A stretch of DNA of 10,120 bases from Halalkaliarchaeum sp036625675 (lineage in GTDB: Archaea > Halobacteriota > Halobacteria > Halobacteriales > Haloferacaceae), in assembly GCA_036625675.1 (NCBI GenBank), contig JAZKTH010000090.1:1-10120 (forward strand). The letters are read 5' to 3'. Both the position numbers and the translations under genes were made by a program. Below the pieces are notes generated by a model. The model did not search any database, was not told where the DNA came from, and saw only the letters and a program-made list of their open reading frames with translations. This document shows, piece after piece, positions 5,934 to 10,120 of this stretch (position 1 is its first letter; the number at the start of each line of letters is the position of its first letter).

Positions 5934-6805
5934 GGCCGCGGCACCGTCAGGACCGGAACCGGGGCGGTCCGCACGGTCTTCTCGACGACACCTCCGAGGA
6001 GCTGTCCGTCGCCGGCGTCGGCGTCCGTCCGGCCGCGAGTCCCGATCACCACGAGGTCGACGTCGTGCGCCCGGACGTACGAGGCGATCGCCTCGTGAAC
6101 GGCGGAGGCTCGCTCGACGGTGCTGTTCACCGACTCGACGCCGTTCCTGCGAGCGACCTCCGCCGCCTCCTCGACCACGCGACGTGCGTCCGCCTCGAGT
6201 TCCGCCTCCTGGTCCGTCGAGAACGCGCCGAATCCCAGTCCGCCCACCTCGACCACGGAGAGCAGATGCAGCGACCCGTCGTGGGTCTTCGTCGCCTCGA
6301 CTCCGCGTTCCAGCGCCGCGTCGGCGCCCTCGCTCCCGTCGGTCGGCACGAGGACCTCGCGATACGGATACTCGACCGCCTCCTCGCCCGGCCGGAGCGC
6401 AAGCACCGGGACCGTCGACCGCCGGATCACGCTCTCCGCGACGCTCCCGAGGAACAACCGCTCGAGGCCGGTCTTACCGCTCGTCGGAACGACGATCAGG
6501 TCGACGTCGTACTTCCGCGCGTACGCCGCGATCGTCTCCGGGACGCCCCCCTGGAGGACGTCGGTGACCGTCTCGACGCCGCGCCGGTCGGCGCGGGCCG
6601 CCGCCTCCTCGACGATCCGCTCGCCCTCCCTCTCGAGGACGTCGACGACGTCGCCGCCGATCCGCGTGACGCTGTCGTGAGTCGTGTCGGCGACGGTGAG
6701 AACGTGAAGCGTCGCGTCGTGCGCCGCCGCGACGTCGACCGCCCGGTCCAGCACCGCGTCGGCGCCCTCGCTCCCGTCGGTCGGAAACAGGATCCGGTCG
6801 TACAT
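5930..6805 (-). CDS. Tandem universal stress protein (two UspA domains)
   Basis: This 291-residue cytoplasmic protein has two UspA domains in one chain, like a built-in UspA dimer. Domain 1 (about 1-140) starts MYDRILFPTDGSEGADAVLDRA-style and ends VPTSGKTGLERLFLGS. That stretch keeps the G-x9-G-S half of the ATP-binding motif, but proline replaces the first glycine. Domain 2 (about 148-291) repeats the start as REVLVPTDGSEGADAALERG and ends in GTRGRTDADAGDGQLLGG, a lengthened and degenerate version of the nucleotide loop, so it may not bind ATP well. I chose the ATG at 6803-6805 because it begins the UspA beta-strand and a TATA-like element lies about 27 bases upstream. The much longer upstream extension is out-of-frame sequence of the next gene. 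It is the first gene of a two-gene unit with the DUF2391 protein. Confidence 0.9.
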   Translation of the reverse strand: MYDRILFPTDGSEGADAVLDRAVDVAAAHDATLHVLTVADTTHDSVTRIGGDVVDVLEREGERIVEEAAARADRRGVETVTDVLQGGVPETIAAYARKYDVDLIVVPTSGKTGLERLFLGSVAESVIRRSTVPVLALRPGEEAVEYPYREVLVPTDGSEGADAALERGVEATKTHDGSLHLLSVVEVGGLGFGAFSTDQEAELEADARRVVEEAAEVARRNGVESVNSTVERASAVHEAIASYVRAHDVDLVVIGTRGRTDADAGDGQLLGGVVEKTVRTAPVPVLTVPRP

Positions 6806-6827
6806 GCGTCGATCCTCGCGGGCCGGC

Positions 6828-6836
6828 ACCAAAAAC
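6828..6836 (-). promoter_or_regulatory. TATA-like element for the universal stress protein operon
   Basis: The minus strand reads gtttttggt here, about 27 bases before the ATG at 6805. It is the only AT-rich patch in this short gap and fits leaderless transcription of the Usp-DUF2391 pair. Confidence 0.4.
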
Positions 6837-6849
6837 CCCGCCCGCCGCC

Positions 6850-7926
6850 TCACCCGGACTCCCCGTTCCGTCCCCCCAGCGCGACGTCGAGCGGGTCCTC
6901 GATCTCCCCCACGATCGCCTCGAGGGCGTCCGTCGCGCTCACCAGCCCGACGACCTCGTCCCCCTCCACGACGAGGGCCAGTTCCTGCCGTTCCTCCTGG
7001 AACCGGTCGACGGCCTCGCTGATCGGGGTGTCCGGGTGGATCGTCATCGGATCGGCGGCGACCTCCTCGAAGGTCACCTCGCCGGCCCGCAGGTCGTCCA
7101 CGCGGTCGACGACGGCGGGCACGTAGACGACGCCCCGGAAGTCTTCGAGGCGTTCCCCGATCAGCGGGAACCGCGTGTGCGGGCTGTTCCCGATCCGACG
7201 GAGGTTCTCCTCGGCGGCGGCGGTCGTCGAGAGGAACACGATCTCTTCCGGGTCGGTCATCACCTCCGCCACCGATCGATCCCCGACGGTCAGCGCGTTG
7301 AGGATCTCCCCCTTCCGCTCCTCTTCCACGTTCCCCCGATCGAGCAGCGATCCCATGCGGTGCCGGAGCTCCGCTCGGCTCTCGACCCTGTCGGCCTCGG
7401 TCTCCAGCCAGGCGCCGGTCATCTCCACCCCGAACAGCCGGAGCGTCCACTTGGCGACGCCGTCCCCGATCGCGATGGCGGGGTAGATGAGCTTCGCGAA
7501 CCAGAAAAGCGGCGTCGCGCCGTACCGGGCCACGAACTTGGTTCGCTCCACGCCGAGGTAGGTCGGCGTCTGTTCGCCGTGCGTGAGGTGGAGGAGGTTG
7601 ATGATGAGGAACGCGACGACGCCGCCGGCGCCGATCGCCGCGAGCCTCGTGTTCTGGAACACCGGGTCGATCAGCCTCGCGAGCGCCGGCTCCGCCACGA
7701 TCCCCACGGCGATACTCGTCGCGGAGATGCCGACCTGACAGCTGGTGAGGTATATCTCCAGGTCCTCCGTCATCTCCCAGGCGCGCCGGAGCCCCGGCTC
7801 GTCGAACTCGGATTCGGGGTACTGCCGCACGCGCGTCAGCGCGAACTCGATCGCGACGAAGAAGCCGTTCGCGAGGATGAGCAGGACGCCCGCGATCAGC
7901 CGCCAGACGATCTCGAGTCCCTCCAT
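6850..7926 (-). CDS. CNNM/DUF21 membrane protein with CBS pair (CorC/hemolysin-like family)
   Basis: This 358-residue membrane protein belongs to the CNNM/DUF21 family, whose members are linked to Mg2+ or other divalent-cation export. Hydrophobic helices lie at about 5-30, 63-85, 95-115 and 137-158. Family-like motifs are CQVGISATSIAVG (63-75) and HGEQTPTYLG (116-125). A CBS pair follows, with VMTDPEEIVFLS near 222-233 beginning the first CBS and ADPMTIHPDTPISEAV (291-306) beginning the second; it is a likely adenine-nucleotide sensor. The chain ends just after DALEAIVGEIEDPLD (333-347), so the C-terminal CorC_HlyC domain of many relatives is absent. The ATG at 7924-7926 opens the first membrane helix; sequence upstream in frame is arginine-rich and non-coding in character. 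A TATA-like patch about 47 bases upstream would give a short leader. Confidence 0.85.
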   Translation of the reverse strand: MEGLEIVWRLIAGVLLILANGFFVAIEFALTRVRQYPESEFDEPGLRRAWEMTEDLEIYLTSCQVGISATSIAVGIVAEPALARLIDPVFQNTRLAAIGAGGVVAFLIINLLHLTHGEQTPTYLGVERTKFVARYGATPLFWFAKLIYPAIAIGDGVAKWTLRLFGVEMTGAWLETEADRVESRAELRHRMGSLLDRGNVEEERKGEILNALTVGDRSVAEVMTDPEEIVFLSTTAAAEENLRRIGNSPHTRFPLIGERLEDFRGVVYVPAVVDRVDDLRAGEVTFEEVAADPMTIHPDTPISEAVDRFQEERQELALVVEGDEVVGLVSATDALEAIVGEIEDPLDVALGGRNGESG

Positions 7927-7968
7927 TAGCTCGTCAGTCTCTCCGTCCGTTCGTCGTTCACCCGGCGA

Positions 7969-7978
7969 CCATTTTACG
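7969..7978 (-). promoter_or_regulatory. TATA-like element for the CNNM/CBS gene
   Basis: The minus strand reads gtaaaatggt here, the only AT-rich patch in the upstream gap. Transcription would start near 7948-7950, leaving a leader of roughly 20-25 nt containing ggag. The spacing is longer than for the leaderless genes in this window. Confidence 0.4.
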
Positions 7979-8091
7979 GGTTCGGTGTGGCTGCGTCGCC
8001 GGCCCGGACGCGTTCCGGATCGCTTTTCGCGTCCCCCCGACCGGCGACACCGCCGCAGGGCTCGGGGATCCGGCCCGCTCCATATCCAATC

Positions 8092-8099
8092 ATTTAAAT
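8092..8099 (+). promoter_or_regulatory. TATA box of the tRNA-Glu gene
   Basis: The sequence atttaaat is a strong archaeal TATA box. It is centred about 29 bases upstream of the first base of the tRNA, so transcription should begin within a few bases of the mature 5' end. Confidence 0.7.
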
Positions 8100-8124
8100 C
8101 GCAGGCAGCAATACGTGCGGTTGC

Positions 8125-8199
8125 GCTCGCTTGGTGTAGCCCGGCCAATCATATCGGCCTTTCGAGCCGATGACAGGGGTTCAAATCCCCTAGCGAGCA
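8125..8199 (+). tRNA. tRNA-Glu (anticodon TTC)
   Basis: A full cloverleaf of 75 bases can be folded. The acceptor stem gctcgct (8125-8131) pairs with agcgagc (8192-8198), followed by discriminator A at 8199. The D arm starts ggtgtagcc and has a 13-22 T-T mismatch. The anticodon stem tcggc/gccga holds the loop ctttcga, with anticodon TTC reading GAA/GAG. The T arm is agggg/ttcaaat/cccct. No intron is present and CCA is not encoded. The last 22 bases (8178-8199) are repeated exactly at 8300-8321, which marks this gene as a likely integration target. Confidence 0.96.
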
Positions 8200-8230
8200 C
8201 TCTTTTGAGGAACGAAGTGAGGAAAAAGAG
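8200..8230 (+). terminator. Possible terminator of tRNA-Glu (hairpin with T run)
   Basis: Directly after the tRNA, ctctttt (8200-8206) contains a T run of the sort that ends archaeal transcripts. It can also pair with aaaagag (8224-8230) across a 17-base loop. The T run alone may be enough; the hairpin is suggestive only. Confidence 0.4.
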
Positions 8231-8238
8231 AGCGCAGC

Positions 8239-8312
8239 GGGGATTTGAACCCGGGGAGTCGCAGCCCGCGCAGCGAAGCGAGCAGGAACGTCTCCACTCG
8301 GTTCAAATCCCC
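8239..8312. repeat. Inverted repeat formed by a reversed T-arm copy and the second att copy
   Basis: ggggatttgaacc (8239-8251) is the exact reverse complement of ggttcaaatcccc (8300-8312), the start of the downstream att copy. It is also the reverse complement of the same bases within the tRNA T arm (8178-8190). The inverted pair can form a 13-bp stem, helped by ggggag (8253-8258) facing ctcc (8292-8295), around a GC-rich loop containing gcgcagcgaagcgagc. Confidence 0.7.
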
Positions 8313-8321
8313 TAGCGAGCA

Positions 8322-8509
8322 TCGAATTCTTCCGTCAAGTGCTCCCGAATCGTGGAGCGTCGTATGCACTTCGGCCAACAGGAGATCTCGAGGGGGGCTA
8401 CTGTCGTGGCGGGTTTGATGCGCTATCGACGTACTGGAACGAATACATCCCCCGTTCGCTCCACTGAATATCGAGCCGAGCCCTCTCGGCGTCGCCACTC
8501 GGGGACCAG
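8322..8509. other. Gene-free stretch between the att-like repeat and the PIN gene
   Basis: With the preceding 122 bases this makes just over 300 bases without a convincing gene. Composition is less GC-rich than the surrounding genes. On the minus strand a short open stretch (about 8313-8423) ends in STIREHLTEEFDAR and stops at a TAG supplied by the att-like repeat. It is cut by an upstream in-frame stop and has weak codon bias. It may be the tail of a decayed element gene, but I would not call it a gene. Confidence 0.35.
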
Positions 8510-9079
8510 TTACTCGTCGAGTTGGTGGAGCAATTGCGAGACGTAGGGACTGTTCTCCCAGCTCCGATGCGGGCTGATCGTCGTGATCAGCGTTCGCGCC
8601 GCGTCGTGGCTCAGGTGTCCGATCCGGGCGTAGTCGACGATGAGCCGCGGCGTCGGAACGATCCGCGGGCCCTGCAGCACGGCGTGAATCAGCGGGAAGT
8701 TCGTCCCGCCAAACTCGTCGGTGAGAAACCCGTCGACGTCGAGCGCGTTCGCGAGGACGATCCCGTCGGTCTCTCCGTCGTCGAGACCGAACGTCGGCCG
8801 CGAGTCCGGTGCATCCTCGCGCTCGTAGGGGTCCTCGACCGTGTAGTGGCCACGGGCTGCGAGGACGTTGTTCGCGGCCGCGGCGTGGACGTCCTGATAC
8901 TGCGTGACGTCGCGGAGCTCCGCGACCACTTCCGGCGGCACCAACACCTCACACGAGGTGAGGAGGTACTGGAACGGATCCGGGGCGTCGGTGCCGACGG
9001 CCGCGCCCGCACGAGGCACGGCGAGACTGACGAGCGCGCTGGTGTCGGCGACGACCGTTCGCAGTTGTCGGCCGCTCAT
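8510..9079 (-). CDS. PIN-domain protein, probable VapC-like toxin/ribonuclease
   Basis: This 189-residue protein has PIN-fold features: VVADTSALVSL (9-19) with catalytic-type Asp12, VVAELRDV (51-58) with Glu54, DDGETDGIVLANAL (100-113) with Asp105, and DGFLTDEFGG (116-125) with Asp121. These give the expected acidic cluster for a metal-dependent ribonuclease. It is longer than compact VapC toxins (about 130 residues) and the first two strands are separated by an insertion (about 22-40). The family also includes nucleotide-binding or rRNA-processing PIN proteins, so toxin action is inferred from context. Its ATG (9077-9079) overlaps the stop of the upstream ribbon-helix-helix gene by four bases, the standard toxin-antitoxin arrangement. 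It lies beside a putative integration scar. Confidence 0.8.
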   Translation of the reverse strand: MSGRQLRTVVADTSALVSLAVPRAGAAVGTDAPDPFQYLLTSCEVLVPPEVVAELRDVTQYQDVHAAAANNVLAARGHYTVEDPYEREDAPDSRPTFGLDDGETDGIVLANALDVDGFLTDEFGGTNFPLIHAVLQGPRIVPTPRLIVDYARIGHLSHDAARTLITTISPHRSWENSPYVSQLLHQLDE

Positions 9080-9444
9080 CGATCGTCGTCGGCTGCGGGC
9101 TCGACCGCCGTCGCGTCGCCATCGTAGACGTCGACGTCGTCAGGGGCAGCGAGATCGAGTGGCTCGTCCTCGAGGTCCGCTTTGAGAAGCCGGAGTCGCT
9201 GGGCTGTCTCGGCGCCGACTAACTGCTTGACCGTCTCGAACTCGAGCTGGTCGTCGTAGTACTTCGTCGCGACGAGCTCCTGGAACGTCTCGCTATCGGC
9301 CGTCCCTTCGATGTACTCGCGGATGGCCTCGACGAGGAGGTCCGTCCGGTCCTTGTCGAAGAGCTCGGCGATCGCGTCGAGCCGGTCGACGAGGTACTCC
9401 GGTGACTGGAAGTGTACCCGCCGGGGATCGTCGCTTGCGCCCAT
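9076..9444 (-). CDS. Ribbon-helix-helix DNA-binding protein, probable antitoxin of the PIN protein
   Basis: This 122-residue protein begins with a ribbon-helix-helix domain: strand RRVHFQSP (8-15), then two helices ending in DLLVEAIREYIEG (35-47). These proteins bind DNA as dimers through the strand. The remaining 75 residues are helical, then strongly acidic, and could wrap and neutralise the PIN partner, as in VapB-type antitoxins. I chose the ATG at 9442-9444 because it starts just before the ribbon and leaves the palindrome at 9446-9468 upstream as an operator. An ATG at 9474 would put the palindrome inside the coding region and adds a cysteine/histidine-rich leader unlike the family. The gene overlaps the PIN gene by ATGA, so antitoxin is made first and translation is coupled. 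Confidence 0.78.
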   Translation of the reverse strand: MGASDDPRRVHFQSPEYLVDRLDAIAELFDKDRTDLLVEAIREYIEGTADSETFQELVATKYYDDQLEFETVKQLVGAETAQRLRLLKADLEDEPLDLAAPDDVDVYDGDATAVEPAADDDR

Positions 9445-9445
9445 T

Positions 9446-9468
9446 CTATGTGCATGTTTTGCACATAG
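9446..9468. promoter_or_regulatory. Palindromic putative operator of the toxin-antitoxin-like operon
   Basis: ctatgtgc (9446-9453) and gcacatag (9461-9468) are perfectly complementary 8-bp arms with a 7-base spacer, immediately upstream of the antitoxin ATG. A TATA-like gttatgc lies just beyond (9471-9477, minus strand). Ribbon-helix-helix antitoxins typically repress their own operon by binding such sites, so autoregulation is the natural reading. Confidence 0.6.
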
Positions 9469-9482
9469 GCGCATAACGGTTT

Positions 9483-9504
9483 CGACGCCTGCACGACGCC
9501 TGCA
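9483..9504. repeat. 11-bp tandem duplication upstream of the antitoxin gene
   Basis: cgacgcctgca occurs twice in immediate succession (9483-9493 and 9494-9504). It lies just upstream of the putative TATA element of the toxin-antitoxin operon. It may be an additional binding site or simple slippage. Confidence 0.6.
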
Positions 9505-9542
9505 CATCGAAGCGCGTGGACCACCCCTTGTCTCCGGCAGTT

Positions 9543-9650
9543 TCACCCGTCGTCCTGGGCGTTCAGTTCTTCGAGAAACTCGCCGGCGGTCGTGTTGATC
9601 GACTCGAATTTCCGTAATATCGAGACGCTCGTCGGCTTGCAGCCGCCAGG
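9543..9650 (-). pseudogene. Possible gene remnant: C-terminal tail only
   Basis: A 60-codon open frame runs on the minus strand from 9725 to 9543. Its first part is antisense to the 3' end of the YjbQ gene and cannot be trusted. The last 26 residues or so (SILRKFESINTTAGEFLEEL and onwards) look like a natural acidic, helical protein C-terminus and lie outside any other gene. They may be the tail of a gene whose body was lost in rearrangement. I do not recognise the family, and it may not be coding at all. Confidence 0.25.
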
Positions 9651-9681
9651 ACCGCCTCGCGAAACGGCGTCGAACGTCCCG

Positions 9682-10035
9682 TCAGTGAACGACGACGTCG
9701 ACGGTCCGCGACCGCGGGCCGTCACACTCCACGAGCAACACCGCCTGCCACGTGCCCAACGCGAGTTCCCCGTCGCGAACCGGCACGGTGACGCTTTCCC
9801 CCAGCAGCATCGCCCGGAGGTGTGCGTCGGCGTTGTCGTCGATCCGGTCGTGGCTCCACCCCTCGTCGGGCACCAGTTCCGAGAGGAACGATTCCACGTC
9901 CCCGAGCAGCCCCGATTCCGGCTCGTTCACCACGACGCCGGCGGTGGTGTGGCGGACGAAGACGGTCGCGACGCCGTCGGCGTCCGCCGGGAGGACGCCC
10001 TCCACGCGGTCGGTCACGTCGTGGGCGGCCCACAC
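9682..10035 (-). CDS. yjbQ: YjbQ/UPF0047 family protein (secondary thiamine-phosphate synthase type), 5' end missing
   Basis: About 117 residues match the YjbQ/UPF0047 family: VFVRHTTAGVVVNE (25-38), DVESFLSELVPDEGW (46-60), DDNADAHLRAMLLGESVTVPV (66-86) and LGTWQAVLLVECDGPR (93-108). The conserved histidines at 29, 62 and 72 cluster in the trimeric beta-barrel of this family. Escherichia coli YjbQ has weak thiamine-phosphate synthase activity, but its true role is unsettled. Family members are usually 130-140 residues. Here the homologous sequence starts at about AHDVTDRV, so roughly 15-20 N-terminal residues are missing. Upstream the frame runs into poly-C and poly-A tracts with an in-frame stop, so the true start is lost at the degraded contig end; the GTG at 10033-10035 is just the first possible codon. 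Confidence 0.85.
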   Translation of the reverse strand: MWAAHDVTDRVEGVLPADADGVATVFVRHTTAGVVVNEPESGLLGDVESFLSELVPDEGWSHDRIDDNADAHLRAMLLGESVTVPVRDGELALGTWQAVLLVECDGPRSRTVDVVVH

Positions 10036-10120
10036 CCCCCACCACCACCCCCTGAATTAAAAAAAAAAAAACCCATATACACCCCGCCGCAAAAAAACAA
10101 CCCGGCCCCCCCCCCCCCCC
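10036..10120. other. Low-complexity, probably unreliable contig terminus
   Basis: The sequence degenerates into C-rich runs, a 13-base A run (about 10059-10071), another A run near 10092 and a long terminal C run. It interrupts a conserved gene and has no coding or regulatory features. This is typical of low-quality read ends or misassembly, not biology. Confidence 0.75.

Larger units (their letters stand above)
8178..8321 (+). repeat. 22-bp direct repeat of the tRNA-Glu 3' end (putative att sites)
   Basis: The last 22 bases of the tRNA gene (8178-8199, ending caaatcccctagcgagca) occur again, without a mismatch, at 8300-8321. Duplication of a tRNA 3' end is the usual footprint of site-specific integration of a plasmid- or virus-derived element, since the element brings a copy that restores the tRNA. 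Only 100 bases separate the copies and they contain no integrase, so the element is either deleted to a scar or nested with another to the right. Confidence 0.75.

Noticed and set aside
6806..7450. Upstream extension of the universal stress protein frame
   Set aside because: It is antisense-frame sequence within the CNNM gene with Arg/Gly-rich composition; the UspA fold starts at the ATG 6805.
7927..8148. In-frame upstream extension of the CNNM/CBS gene
   Set aside because: The extra 74 residues are Arg/Ser/Pro-rich, overlap the tRNA gene on the opposite strand and cover the promoter; the first membrane helix begins right at the ATG 7926.
8190..8546. Open frames of 102 codons (minus) and 64 codons (plus) downstream of the tRNA
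   Set aside because: They run across att repeats and the hairpin, show no codon bias or recognisable motifs, and lack promoters.
9752..10060. Plus-strand open frames opposite yjbQ
   Set aside because: Ser/Arg/Thr/Pro-rich shadow translations of a conserved minus-strand gene.

Overview
This window looks like a haloarchaeal (class Halobacteria) chromosome fragment. The DNA is GC-rich with strong G/C at third codon positions, the proteins are acidic, and many genes have a TATA-like element centred about 26-30 bases before the start codon, as expected for leaderless archaeal transcripts. The gene set also fits: archaeal pantoate kinase, a DUF2391 membrane protein, a tandem universal stress protein and a split-subunit succinate dehydrogenase. 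I cannot name the genus. The last 60-80 bases (about 10040-10120) are homopolymer runs that look like a degraded contig end.

Layout, left to right. 2-800 (-) holds sdhC and sdhD, the two membrane anchors of succinate dehydrogenase; the iron-sulfur and flavoprotein genes probably lie beyond the left edge. 901-977 is a 23-bp tandem repeat that duplicates the 3' end, stop codon included, of the neighbouring gene. 962-1990 (-) is an AstE/aspartoacylase-type zinc hydrolase. It diverges from 2105-3451 (+), a RimK-type ATP-grasp amino-acid ligase fused to a retropepsin-like protease domain. The two share a 114-bp intergenic region with a TATA-like box facing each way. Together they suggest a system that adds and removes amino-acid tags, and this is the most interesting part of the window.

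3482-4282 (-) is pantoate kinase (archaeal CoA synthesis) and 4362-5126 (-) is a sirtuin. A 78-bp imperfect palindrome (5160-5237) sits just upstream of the sirtuin promoter. 5265-6805 (-) is a two-gene stress and membrane operon, a tandem UspA protein and a DUF2391 protein, with overlapping stop and start codons. 6850-7926 (-) is a CNNM/CBS membrane protein that ends right after its CBS pair.

8125-8199 (+) is tRNA-Glu(TTC) with a good TATA box. Its last 22 bases are repeated exactly at 8300-8321, which looks like an attachment-site duplication left by an integrative element. A T-arm-like sequence in inverted orientation lies between the two copies. To the right, in a probable accessory segment, is a toxin-antitoxin-like pair: a ribbon-helix-helix protein (9076-9444, -) overlapping a PIN-domain protein (8510-9079, -), with a palindromic putative operator at the antitoxin start. 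The window ends with a YjbQ/UPF0047 gene (9682-10035, -) whose 5' end is lost in the poor-quality terminus.
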